Source: Agrococcus carbonis (GTDB taxonomy: Bacteria > Actinomycetota > Actinomycetes > Actinomycetales > Microbacteriaceae). From it: 64,000 bases of DNA. Under the pieces are notes generated by a model. It had not been told where the DNA came from. It searched no databases and saw nothing but the letters and a program-made list of their open reading frames with translations. Each line of letters opens with the position of its first letter. Positions within the stretch are counted from its first letter, which is position 1. A program made the position numbers and the translations under genes. Below, piece by piece: positions 16,307-25,441 of the stretch. The stretch spans positions 806,001 through 870,000 of the forward strand of contig NZ_LT629734.1 of the NCBI RefSeq assembly GCF_900104705.1, written 5' to 3'.

Positions 16307-17536
16307 GTGACCGCTCGCCGCATCTCCGCATCCCTCGCGCGCCGCATCGCGATCGCCGCGACCGGCCTCGACGGCGCGGTGCCCGGCGAGCGCGGCCGCA
16401 CGGGGCCCCGCACGCTCGAGCGGACGATCGAGAGGCTCGGCCTGCTGCAGCTCGATTCCGTCAACGTCTTCGAGCGCAGCCACTACCTGCCGCTGCTCGC
16501 GCGCCTCGGGCCCTACGAGCGGCGCTCGCTCGACCGGTTGCTGCACCACGACCACGGCCGCGCGCTCGGGGCGTTCACCGAGTACGCGGCGCACGAGGCC
16601 GCGGTGATCGCGACGGCCGACTGGCCGCTATGGGCCTGGAAGCGGCAGCAGCCGCTGCGCTCCGGCGAGGCGTGGGCGCAGGCGCACGAGCCGCTCATCG
16701 CCGACGTGCTCGCCGAGTTCGCCGAGCGCGGGCCGCTGCGGCCGAGCGAGATGGAGCATCCCGCCCACGAGCGCATGCCGGGCGGGTGGTGGAACAAGTC
16801 GGATGCGTACTGGGCGACGACCGTGCTCTTCCACCGAGGGCAGCTGGTCACCGTGGGCCGCACGCGCTTCGAGCGCCGCTACGCCGCCGCCGACGCGGTG
16901 CTGCCGCCCGCCGCGCGCGCCCACGTCGAGCGGGCCGATGCGCAGCGCGAGCTCGTGCGCCGCGCCGCGCGCGCGTACGGCGTCGCGACGCTCGACGACC
17001 TCGCCGACTACCACCGCCTCAAGGTCGCCGACGCGAAGGCCGCCGTCGCCGAGCTCGTCGACGCGGGCGAGCTCGAGCCGGTCGAGGTCGAGGGGTGGGG
17101 GCGGCCCGCCTACCTCGCCGCGGGCGCCCGGCTGCCGCGGCGCGTCCGCGCGACGGCGCTGCTGTCGCCGTTCGATCCGCTCGTGTGGTTCCGGCCGCGG
17201 GCCGAGCGGATGTTCGGCTTCGCGTACCGCATATCGATCTACACGCCGGCCGAGCAGCGCGAGCACGGCTACTACGTGCTGCCGGTGCTCGTCGACGACG
17301 AGCTCGTGGGGCGCGTCGACCTCAAGAGCGACCGCGCGGCGGGCGTGCTACGAGTGCAGCACGCGACGATCGAGCCCGGGCACGCGGATCGCGCGGGTGA
17401 GCTCGCGGAGCGCCTCGTGCCGGCGCTCGCGGAGGCGGCGGCGTGGCAGGGGCTCGGCGAGGTCGCGGTGACGGGTCCGGGCACGTGGGCGCGGGAGGTC
17501 GAGTCGGCGCTCGCGAGCGCCGCCGCCCCTTCGTAG
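16307..17536 (+). CDS. YcaQ/AlkX-type HTH_42 DNA glycosylase
   Basis: A 409-residue winged-helix protein of the HTH_42 (DUF1006) superfamily, which includes the interstrand-crosslink DNA glycosylases YcaQ and AlkZ/AlkX. The catalytic Q-x-D motif is seen in GLLQLDSVNVFERSHYLPL. Other family marks are the RTFERRYAAADAVLP region (about residue 185) and ALLSPFDPLVWFRPRAERMFGF. It is expected to remove N7-alkylguanine lesions and unhook crosslinks. It stands alone, with a GTG start placed by the TAGCCT box. I call YcaQ-like rather than AlkZ from the QLD motif. Confidence 0.87.
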   Translation: MTARRISASLARRIAIAATGLDGAVPGERGRTGPRTLERTIERLGLLQLDSVNVFERSHYLPLLARLGPYERRSLDRLLHHDHGRALGAFTEYAAHEAAVIATADWPLWAWKRQQPLRSGEAWAQAHEPLIADVLAEFAERGPLRPSEMEHPAHERMPGGWWNKSDAYWATTVLFHRGQLVTVGRTRFERRYAAADAVLPPAARAHVERADAQRELVRRAARAYGVATLDDLADYHRLKVADAKAAVAELVDAGELEPVEVEGWGRPAYLAAGARLPRRVRATALLSPFDPLVWFRPRAERMFGFAYRISIYTPAEQREHGYYVLPVLVDDELVGRVDLKSDRAAGVLRVQHATIEPGHADRAGELAERLVPALAEAAAWQGLGEVAVTGPGTWAREVESALASAAAPS

Positions 17537-17785
17537 GTCGAGGAGCGCGCGGGCGCAGCGCTCCCTCGCAGGTCGAGGAGCGCGCGGGCGCAGCCCGCTC
17601 CCCCGCAGGTCGAGGAGCGCGCGGGCGCAGCCCGCACGCGTCTCGAGACCGGGATCCCTCGCCGCCTCTGATCTCGTGACGGCAGCGCCGCTGCGCGGCG
17701 CGGCCTCCTCGATCGGCGGCGTGGGACGACCGCGTCAGCTCGGGTCTCGCGACGCGTGCGGCCGAAGGCCGCGCGCTCCTCGACC
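17535..17785 (+). repeat. Cluster of five copies of the interspersed repeat
   Basis: This covers nearly all of the 298-bp gap between two convergent genes. Three reversed tandem units share a 24-nt core beginning AGGTCGAGGAGCGCGCGGGC (17535-17558, 17570-17593, 17607-17630; spacing 35 and 37). A diverged forward copy follows at 17671-17719, and a forward copy at 17743-17785 with the hairpin GCGGCC-GAA-GGCCGC. The first unit overlaps the TAG stop of the YcaQ-like gene. Nothing else is seen up to 17834. Confidence 0.85.
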
Positions 17786-17834
17786 TTGATGGCTCCGGAC
17801 ACAACGCGACGTCGTCGCATTGCGCCCTACGCCA

Positions 17835-18380
17835 TCAAAATTGAATGCGGGGCGGCTCCGCGACGGCGCCGGACTGGTCGACCTCGAAGAACTCGCGGGG
17901 GGCTGCGACCGAGCCGGCCCACGCGGAGGTCGGGAAGCGCCGTGCCCGGGCGTTGAGCTCGCGCGCGCTCGTGTTGTAGTCGCGGCGGCGCGCCTGCGTG
18001 TCGTCGTCGAGGGCCGCGAGGGCCGTGCGCGCCTCAGCGGCGTCCGACCCGACCGGCTGCGACGCCGCGGCCTGCACGAGCGGCCGCAGCACGCGCTGCA
18101 CCTCCGCCTCGGCCTCGGCCTTGGCCCCGGGCGTCGCGGCGCGCTCGAGCGCGGCGAACGCATCCGCCGCCTGCCGGCGCTGCTGCTCGCCCGCGGCCGC
18201 CAGCAGCGGCGCGGCGACCCCCTGCCGGCTCTCGAGCGTCGCGGCGAGCGACGCCCAGCGCTCGTCGACCGAGGCGCCCAGGCGGCGCATGGACGAGCGC
18301 GAGACCAGCACGACGACCACGGCGATGACGACGAGGGCCGCGACGGCGCCGACGAGGATCCAGGTGAGCAGAGGGTCCAT
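17835..18380 (-). CDS. LemA-family membrane protein
   Basis: A 181-residue LemA-family protein: a membrane helix at residues ~5-27 (LTWILVGAVAALVVIAVVVVL) and a four-helix bundle outside it. The family C-terminal pattern is DYNTSARELNARARRFPTSAWA, ending near REFFEVD. Function unclear; LemA proteins are linked to envelope stress and small-protein secretion. The ATG is 6 nt after TACAGT (18387-18392), another leaderless arrangement. Its stop borders the repeat cluster. Confidence 0.9.
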   Translation of the reverse strand: MDPLLTWILVGAVAALVVIAVVVVLVSRSSMRRLGASVDERWASLAATLESRQGVAAPLLAAAGEQQRRQAADAFAALERAATPGAKAEAEAEVQRVLRPLVQAAASQPVGSDAAEARTALAALDDDTQARRRDYNTSARELNARARRFPTSAWAGSVAAPREFFEVDQSGAVAEPPRIQF

Positions 18381-18398
18381 GCCTCCACTGTAGGCCGC

Positions 18399-19691
18399 TC
18401 AGGCGCCCAGGACCCTCCGGGTCCACGCACTCGCGAAGCGCCGCTCGGGGTCGAGCTCGTCGCGAGTTTCGACGAACCGGGAGAAGCCCGGCACGCGCTC
18501 TGCGAGCTGCTCGGCGCGCAGCGAGTGCAGCTTGCCCCAGTGGGGCCGGCCGTCGTGCGCGAGCAGGATCGGCTCGACGAGGTCGAACAGCGGCCGGGGA
18601 TCCTCACGCCACCAGCGGTGCGCCGCGATGTACGCGGTGTCGCGCCCGTGCGCGGTCGAGAGCAGTGCGTCGTCGGCGCCGATCGCGCGGATCTCGAACG
18701 GGAACGTCGGGACGACGTCGGCCTGCCGGAGCGCGCGGTCGATCTCGCGCAGGGCCGCGGGCATCGCCTCGACCGGGATGCCGTACTCCATCTCGCGGAA
18801 CCGCACCGAGCGATCGGCGACGAAGACGTCGTGGCTCGGCTCGACGAAGCGCCCACGCGCCATGCCGCGGGCCGCGACCTCGTTGAGGATGCGCGACGAC
18901 GCCGGTGCGAGCGCGCCGATCGTCAGGAGCGCCCGGTGCCCGAGGTCGGTGAGCAGCCGCTCGTCGACGAAGCGGCCGATCGGCGAGCGCGGCTGCAGCG
19001 GCCCGTCGCACCGCGTGTTCGACTTCGTCACCGCGAGCGCCGTGCCGGCGAACCAGTAGAACTCGAAGTGGTCGGTGCGGCGCAGCAGCCCCATCCAGTC
19101 GTCGAGCACGGGCTCGAGCCCCACCGTCGCCTCGACCGCCTCGAGCGCGAACGCCGGCACCGCCTGCAGCGTGACGTCGACGAGCACCCCGAGCGCGCCG
19201 AGGCCGAGCCGCACCGCCGGCAGCAGGTCGGGCCGCTGCGTCTCGCTCACCCGCAGCACGCCGCCGTCTGCGGTCACGAGGGTCGCGGCGACGACGGATG
19301 CCCCGATCGACTGATGCAGGATGCCCGTGCCGTGGGTGCCGGTGGAGATGGCGCCCGCGATCGTCTGCGCGTCGACGTCGCCGAGCGCGTCGATCGCGAG
19401 CCCGTGCTCGGCGAGGAGCGCCGAGCACTCGCGGATGGTGGTGCCGGCGAGCACGGTCGCGCGGCGCCGCGCGAGGTCGAGCGAGACCAGCCCGGTGAGG
19501 GCGCCGAGGTCGAGCTGCGCGTCGTCGGGCCGCGCCGCCGCCGAGAAGGAGTGGCCGGTGCCGACCGGCCGCAGCGTGCCGCCCGCATCGCGCACGCGCT
19601 CGACCGCCCGGCGCACCCCGTCGATCGTCGTGGGCTCGAGCACGACGCTCGGCTCAGCCCGGTGCGATCTCGCCCAGTTCCTCCATGTCAC
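18399..19691 (-). CDS. FAD-dependent sugar-1,4-lactone oxidase (ALO/GULO-like)
   Basis: A 430-residue vanillyl-alcohol-oxidase-family flavoenzyme. The N-terminal FAD_binding_4 domain holds RPVGTGHSFSAAA, whose His can carry covalent FAD. The C-terminal ALO domain ends with PHWGKLHSL and LDPERRFASAW, the HWAK-like and C-terminal motifs of D-arabinono- and L-gulono-1,4-lactone oxidases. It would oxidise an aldonolactone or polyol with O2 or an acceptor. GTG 19691 overlaps the preceding gene stop (GTGA), making it third in a TetR - aldolase - oxidase operon. Confidence 0.87.
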   Translation of the reverse strand: MTWRNWARSHRAEPSVVLEPTTIDGVRRAVERVRDAGGTLRPVGTGHSFSAAARPDDAQLDLGALTGLVSLDLARRRATVLAGTTIRECSALLAEHGLAIDALGDVDAQTIAGAISTGTHGTGILHQSIGASVVAATLVTADGGVLRVSETQRPDLLPAVRLGLGALGVLVDVTLQAVPAFALEAVEATVGLEPVLDDWMGLLRRTDHFEFYWFAGTALAVTKSNTRCDGPLQPRSPIGRFVDERLLTDLGHRALLTIGALAPASSRILNEVAARGMARGRFVEPSHDVFVADRSVRFREMEYGIPVEAMPAALREIDRALRQADVVPTFPFEIRAIGADDALLSTAHGRDTAYIAAHRWWREDPRPLFDLVEPILLAHDGRPHWGKLHSLRAEQLAERVPGFSRFVETRDELDPERRFASAWTRRVLGA

Positions 19692-20902
19692 AGCAGCGTC
19701 CTCCCCTCGCCACGGTACGTGGCGAGGGTGGAGACGACCTGATCTCCGGCGACGACGTGCAGCGTGTCGGTGCGCTCGCACGGCTCGCCGGCCTTCGCGT
19801 GCCGCATCCAGACCCGGTCGCCGAGCCGCAGCGCATCCGCGCGCCGGCCGAGCACCGGGGTCTGCACCTCGCCGGCGCCCTCCTCCGATGCGAGGCGCAA
19901 GCCCGAAGGCCACGCGATCACGGGGTCGCGGTCGATCGTGCGGGGTCCGGAGGCGATCCAGCCGCCGCCGAGCAGCGTGACGACGCCCGGCCCGGGCCGA
20001 CGCACGACCGGCAGCGCGAACGCGAGCGCCGGGGCGGGTGAGAAGCTGCGGTAGCCGTCGAACAGGTGCGGCCCGAAGACGCCGCTGCCCGCGCCGATCT
20101 CGGTGATCACGGGATCGGCAGCGGTCGTCTCGATCGAGCCCGTGCCGCCGCCGTTGACGAACTCGAGGTCGCCGACCTCCCGCGCGGCGGCGACCGCTGC
20201 GGCGCGACGGTCGAGCAGCTCGGCGGCCGACATCCGCTGCATCGCGCGCACCAGGAAGGCTGGGCTCGCTCCGCGCGACTGCGCGTCGGGCACGCCCGCG
20301 TGCTGCGCCTCGTACGACATGAGGCCGACGAGCCGGAAGCCGGGCCGCGCGGCGACCGCCCGGGCGAGCGCGCCGATCGCGGCGGGCGCGCGCTGCGGCG
20401 AGCGGCGCACGCCGAAGCGCATCGGCCCGACCTCGAGCGCCGAGTCGAGCTCGACCGCCACGCGCAGCTCGGGGTGCCTGGCCACGGCGGCGTCGATCGC
20501 ATCGAGGTGCTCGACGCTGTCGACCATGAGCGTGACGCGAGCGAGCGCACGCTCGTCGGCGACGAGCGCCCGCAGGGCTCCCCGGTCGACCGTCGGGTAG
20601 CCGAGCAGCACGTCGTCGACCGTCGCCGAGAGCCACAGCGCCTCGGGCAGCGTCGCCGCGAGGACGCCACGCCAGCCGGGCTGCTGCAGCACCGCCTCGA
20701 TGACCGGGCGCGAGCGCACCGACTTGGTGGCGAGCCGCAGGGGCGTGCCGGCGGCCCTGGTCACCATGTCGCGCAGGTTGTGGGCGAGCGCCTCGAGCGA
20801 CAGCGCCGCGAAGGGTCCGTCGATCGCCGACGTCGCGGCGTCGAGCCGCTCCCAGTGGCCGTCGGCCGACCAGGGCCCGGCGTCGGCGAGCGGCAGGCTC
20901 AT
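19688..20902 (-). CDS. PLP amino acid deaminase/aldolase (alanine racemase-like fold)
   Basis: A 404-residue fold-type III PLP enzyme of the D-threonine aldolase / D-serine dehydratase-like group. The N-terminal barrel has the PLP lysine in LRLATKSVRSRPVIE (about residue 58) and the phosphate-binding NGGGTGSIE. The C-terminal domain is beta-rich (VVTLLGGGWIASGP, DRVWMRHAKAGEPCER). The usual RPHxKTHK sequence is replaced by RLATKSVR. Pairing with an ALO-type oxidase is seen in other actinobacteria, but the substrate is unknown. Four-nt overlaps join it to both operon neighbours. Confidence 0.85.
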   Translation of the reverse strand: MSLPLADAGPWSADGHWERLDAATSAIDGPFAALSLEALAHNLRDMVTRAAGTPLRLATKSVRSRPVIEAVLQQPGWRGVLAATLPEALWLSATVDDVLLGYPTVDRGALRALVADERALARVTLMVDSVEHLDAIDAAVARHPELRVAVELDSALEVGPMRFGVRRSPQRAPAAIGALARAVAARPGFRLVGLMSYEAQHAGVPDAQSRGASPAFLVRAMQRMSAAELLDRRAAAVAAAREVGDLEFVNGGGTGSIETTAADPVITEIGAGSGVFGPHLFDGYRSFSPAPALAFALPVVRRPGPGVVTLLGGGWIASGPRTIDRDPVIAWPSGLRLASEEGAGEVQTPVLGRRADALRLGDRVWMRHAKAGEPCERTDTLHVVAGDQVVSTLATYRGEGRTLL

Positions 20903-21498
20903 GCGCGACCCAGCATCGCCGAGGCGAGCATCGGGGCGGATGCGTCGAGCCAGCGGCGGGACGCGTCGCTGTCGCGCGTACGCAGCCAGTGGTACGTGAG
21001 CCCGTCGGTCACGTGCAGCACGAGCTGCGAGACCTCCTCGGCCGTCGGCGCGCCGGGCGCGGTGCCGAATCGCTGCCGCAGCGCCTCGACGACCTCGCCG
21101 ACGGCCTCGACATAGCGCGCCTGCACGAGCGCGGGCAGGTGCGCGAGCGTCTCGCTCCGTCGGCAGTAGGCCATGATCTCCATCACCGCGAGCTCGTACT
21201 CGGGATGCGCGACGAACGCCTCGAACCACGCGCTCAGCATCGCGAGCGCGGCCGCCTCGGGCGTCGCATCCTCGGGCAGCCCCTGGAGGTCGGCCGCCGT
21301 CGGCGCGGCCATGAACGCGTACGCCTCGCCGATCATCTCGTCGCGGGAGGCGAAGACGTAGTGGAACGTCGCGAGCGGCACGCCCGCCTCTGCGACGATC
21401 GCCCGCACGGTCGCGCCGTGCATCCCCTCGCGGGCGATGACGCGCAGCCCCGCCTCGATGAGCTGGGCGCGCCGCTCGGCCGCCGGCTTCCTCGCCAT
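20899..21498 (-). CDS. TetR-family regulator heading the aldolase-oxidase operon
   Basis: A 199-residue TetR repressor with a clean N-terminal HTH (AAERRAQLIEAGLRVIAREG, TVRAIVAEAGVPLATFHYVFAS). It has a GGAGGATC ribosome binding site, and its stop overlaps the start of the aldolase gene (ATGA). An inverted repeat 25 nt upstream is a likely operator, so the regulator would control itself and the two enzymes. Confidence 0.92.
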   Translation of the reverse strand: MARKPAAERRAQLIEAGLRVIAREGMHGATVRAIVAEAGVPLATFHYVFASRDEMIGEAYAFMAAPTAADLQGLPEDATPEAAALAMLSAWFEAFVAHPEYELAVMEIMAYCRRSETLAHLPALVQARYVEAVGEVVEALRQRFGTAPGAPTAEEVSQLVLHVTDGLTYHWLRTRDSDASRRWLDASAPMLASAMLGRA

Positions 21499-21520
21499 GA
21501 TCCTCCGCCCGCCGCAGCAC

Positions 21521-21536
21521 TTGGACGAACGTCCGC
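21521..21536 (-). promoter_or_regulatory. Candidate TetR operator
   Basis: Inverted repeat GGACG-AA-CGTCC (21523-21534), read as TTGGACGAACGTCCGC on the plus strand, just upstream of the tetR ribosome binding site. TTGGAC/GTCC arms are common in TetR operators. Binding by this particular TetR is inferred from position. Confidence 0.55.
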
Positions 21537-21549
21537 GACCCACCATACG

Positions 21550-21584
21550 ACAGCGCCGCGCCCCGGGAGGGAGCGCGGCGCTGT
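21550..21584 (-). terminator. ndh terminator
   Basis: A perfect 12-bp stem, 21550-21561 (ACAGCGCCGCGC) with 21573-21584, around an 11-nt loop. It lies 17 nt after the ndh stop and insulates it from the tetR operon. Confidence 0.85.
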
Positions 21585-21601
21585 GCGTGGGTCGTGTCGG
21601 C

Positions 21602-22942
21602 CTAGGCCTCGACCTCGACCTTGGGCTTCGGGCGCGACGCGTACGTCTCGAACGCGAGGCGGGGCTGCTCGCGCTCGGAGAGCTCGGCGATGTCGCGGCC
21701 GAGCCAGAACTGGCTCCACCAGTCGCCGAAGACGCGCCACTTGCGCTCCCACATCGGCATCGCGAGGCCGTGGTAGCCGCGGTGCATGAGCCAGGCGATG
21801 GGGCCCTTGATCGCGAACTTGCCCTTCTGGAACACGCCGTTCCAGAGGCCGAGACCCGCGACGGCGCCCTGGTTGTCGTGGATGTACTCGCGGGGCGCCT
21901 CGCCGCGGAGGACCGCGACGATGTTCTTCGCGAGCAGCTTGGCCTCGCGCACCGCGTGCTGGGCGTTCGGCACGGCGAAGCCGCCGGGGCCGGGGGTCTT
22001 GGACTTGTCGGGCACGGCCGACACGTCTCCGGCGGTCCACGCATCCGGCACGACGACGCCGTCGCGCGCGACCTGCAGGGTCGCGAGCGCGGTCACGCGG
22101 CCGCGCTCGTCGAGCGGGAGGTCGGTCGCGCGCACGACGGGGTTGGCCATGACGCCGGCCGTCCAGATGATGAGGTCGGAGGCGAAGCGGTCGCCGGTCG
22201 AGAGCTCGCACACGCCGTCGACGGCGCTCTGCAGCTGCGTCTCGAGGTGCACGTCGACACCGCGCTTGCGGAGGTCCTCGACGACCCAGTCGGCGGTCTC
22301 GGCGCTGACCTCGGGCATGATGCGGCCCATCGCCTCGACGAGGTGGAACGAGACCTCCTCGAACCGGATCTCGCGGAAGCGCGAGAGCAGGTGGGTCGCG
22401 AAGTCGCGCAGCTCGGCGACCGTCTCGATGCCGGCGAAGCCGCCGCCGACGACCGTGACGGTCAGCAGGCGGTCGCGCTCGGGGCCCTCGGGCAGCGCCG
22501 CGGCCTTCGCGAAGTTGGCGATGAGGCGGTCGCGCACGGCAGCGGCCTCCTCGATCGTCTTCATGCCGATCGCCTCGTCGGCGACGCCCGGGATCGGGAA
22601 CGTGCGCGAGACCGAGCCCGCGGTCATCACGAGCACGTCGTAGTCGAGCGTGAACGCCTCGCCGACCTCGGGCTGGATGGTCGCGACCTTGCTCGCGTGC
22701 TCGATGCCGGTGACCTTCGCCTGGATGATGCGCGTGCGGCTCAGGTGGCGGCGCAGCGGCACGACCACGTGGCGCGGCTCGATCGAGCCTGCGGCGACCT
22801 CCGGCAGGAAGGGCAGGTACGTCATGTACGGCAGCGGATCGACGATGATGATCTCGGCCTCCGAGTCACCCAGCTGCCGCTCGAGCCCCCGTGCCGTGTA
22901 CAGGCCGGCGTAGCCGCCTCCGACGATCAGGATCTTGTTCAC
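21602..22942 (-). CDS. ndh: Type II NADH:quinone dehydrogenase
   Basis: A 446-residue peripheral membrane flavoprotein that passes electrons from NADH to menaquinone without pumping protons. Two Rossmann folds are evident: the FAD site ILIVGGGYAGLYTARGLE at residue 4, and the NADH site TVTVVGGGFAGIETVAEL near 165. The quinone-side motif is WTAGDVSAVPD, then FAVPNAQHAVREA. The C-terminal region has the amphipathic membrane anchor of NDH-2. The start is GTG 22942. It has its own terminator and is separated from DUF501 by 43 nt. Confidence 0.95.
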   Translation of the reverse strand: MNKILIVGGGYAGLYTARGLERQLGDSEAEIIIVDPLPYMTYLPFLPEVAAGSIEPRHVVVPLRRHLSRTRIIQAKVTGIEHASKVATIQPEVGEAFTLDYDVLVMTAGSVSRTFPIPGVADEAIGMKTIEEAAAVRDRLIANFAKAAALPEGPERDRLLTVTVVGGGFAGIETVAELRDFATHLLSRFREIRFEEVSFHLVEAMGRIMPEVSAETADWVVEDLRKRGVDVHLETQLQSAVDGVCELSTGDRFASDLIIWTAGVMANPVVRATDLPLDERGRVTALATLQVARDGVVVPDAWTAGDVSAVPDKSKTPGPGGFAVPNAQHAVREAKLLAKNIVAVLRGEAPREYIHDNQGAVAGLGLWNGVFQKGKFAIKGPIAWLMHRGYHGLAMPMWERKWRVFGDWWSQFWLGRDIAELSEREQPRLAFETYASRPKPKVEVEA

Positions 22943-22985
22943 AGACGCACTTCTTCCCGCTATCAGATGTGGATGTGCGTCCAGT

Positions 22986-23531
22986 CTACCGCTCGTCCGG
23001 ATGCTCCTCGGCGAGCCTCGCGCCGCGAGCGTCGGGCGCGCACGCGCAGACCTCGGGCGTCCAGTCGCCGAGCTCGAGCGTGCGGTCGCCGATGGGGTTC
23101 ACGCCCGGCCCGGCCGCGAGGGCGTGGGCGAGCACCGCGTGCAGGCACTTGACGCGCGAGGGCATGCCGCCCGCCGAGATGCCGGCGATCTCGTCGACGT
23201 GACCGTGCGCCTCGCGGTCGGCGAGGTAGGCCGCGTGGGCGGCCGCGTAGGCCTCGGCGACCTCGGGCCGCTCGAGCGTGGCCTGCAGCTCGGCCATCGT
23301 GCCGTCGGCCTCGAGGCGCGAGGCGGATGCGGTGGCCGCCGGATGCGTGAGGTAGTAGAAGGTCGGGAACGGGGTGCCGTCGGGCAGCCGCGGGCTCGTC
23401 ACGACCACGGTGGGGGCGCCGCACGCGCACCGGGCACCGACGCCGAGGACGCCGCGCATCGTGCGGCCCAGCTGCAGCGCCATGATCTCGAGGTCGCGCT
23501 CGCTCGCGGGCTCGATCGCTCGTGCACTCAC
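22986..23531 (-). CDS. DUF501 protein
   Basis: A 181-residue DUF501 protein, a family regularly found next to ftsB/divIC in actinobacteria. Visible conserved segments are GRTMRGVLGVGARCACGAPTVV, PRLPDGTPFPTFYYLTHP, and a C-terminal region with GGMPSRVKCLHAVLAHALAAG-type residues and CACAPD. The His and Cys residues hint at a metal site, but function is unknown. GTG 23531 overlaps the ftsB stop by 4 nt. Confidence 0.9.
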   Translation of the reverse strand: MSARAIEPASERDLEIMALQLGRTMRGVLGVGARCACGAPTVVVTSPRLPDGTPFPTFYYLTHPAATASASRLEADGTMAELQATLERPEVAEAYAAAHAAYLADREAHGHVDEIAGISAGGMPSRVKCLHAVLAHALAAGPGVNPIGDRTLELGDWTPEVCACAPDARGARLAEEHPDER

Positions 23532-23980
23532 TGGGGCTCCGGGGCGGGCGCGGTCGACTCGGGGGCCTGCGTCGTGAGGCCCGCGATCAGGAAGGAGGCG
23601 GCGGCGGCCGACGGCCAGTCGCTGCCGGAGGCCTCGAGCGTCGCGGACGGCACCTCGGCCTCCGCGGTCTCGAGGGTGGTGCGGTCGTCGAGCAGCACGA
23701 AGCTCGTCTCGCCCGGGTAGACGAAGAAGAGCCGGTCGCGCGCCTGCGCCTCGATGTACGCGGGGTCGTCCCATCGCGCGACCTCGGACTCGAGGCTGTC
23801 GACGTTCTCGTGCTGCGCGGCGACCTGCGCCTCGAGCGCGTCGATGTCGCGCCGCTGCTCGAGCAGCAGCCCGACGGTCGGGGCGAGCACGACGAAGCCC
23901 GCCACCACGAGGCCGACGACGACCAGCAGCAGCCACGACACGCGCAGCTGCCCCAGGGCGACGTCTTGCGAGGAGGGCAC
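23528..23980 (-). CDS. ftsB: Septum formation initiator, FtsB/DivIC family
   Basis: A 150-residue bitopic division protein: a short cytoplasmic N-terminus, one membrane helix at ~15-36 (SWLLLVVVGLVVAGFVVLAP), a coiled coil (EQRRDIDALEAQVAAQHEN and onward) and the conserved WDDPAYIEAQARDRLFFVYPGE. It joins the FtsQ-FtsL division subcomplex. The start is GTG 23980, inside a 15-bp stem; no better start exists downstream before the membrane helix. TAGCAT in the loop of that stem is 6 nt upstream. Confidence 0.92.
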   Translation of the reverse strand: MPSSQDVALGQLRVSWLLLVVVGLVVAGFVVLAPTVGLLLEQRRDIDALEAQVAAQHENVDSLESEVARWDDPAYIEAQARDRLFFVYPGETSFVLLDDRTTLETAEAEVPSATLEASGSDWPSAAAASFLIAGLTTQAPESTAPAPEPQ

Positions 23981-24008
23981 CCGCCGATGCTACCGGCGGG
24001 TGCCCTCC
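23972..24008 (-). terminator. eno terminator that contains the ftsB promoter box and start codon
   Basis: A 15-bp stem (23972-23986 with 23994-24008) and 7-nt loop, 38 nt after the eno stop. Read on the minus strand, the loop holds TAGCAT (23987-23992) and the distal arm holds the ftsB GTG (23978-23980), exactly 6 nt later. The same hairpin therefore looks like the eno terminator and a leaderless ftsB promoter superimposed. Confidence 0.75.
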
Positions 24009-24046
24009 CCTGGCGGCAGAACCGCCCGTGCTCGTGCTGCCGGGGC

Positions 24047-25366
<1,320 letters not shown>

Positions 25367-25441
25367 CTAGCCCCGACCGCGTGGCGGCACGCCACCGGCC
25401 TCACCGCATCCGCCCGCCGCCGCGCGCGGAGCGCGCAGCCC

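Noticed and set aside
17535..17785. Regularly spaced repeats as a CRISPR array
   Set aside because: Only three units with 11-13 nt between the shared cores, spacers not unique, relatives elsewhere in the window in both orientations, no cas genes.
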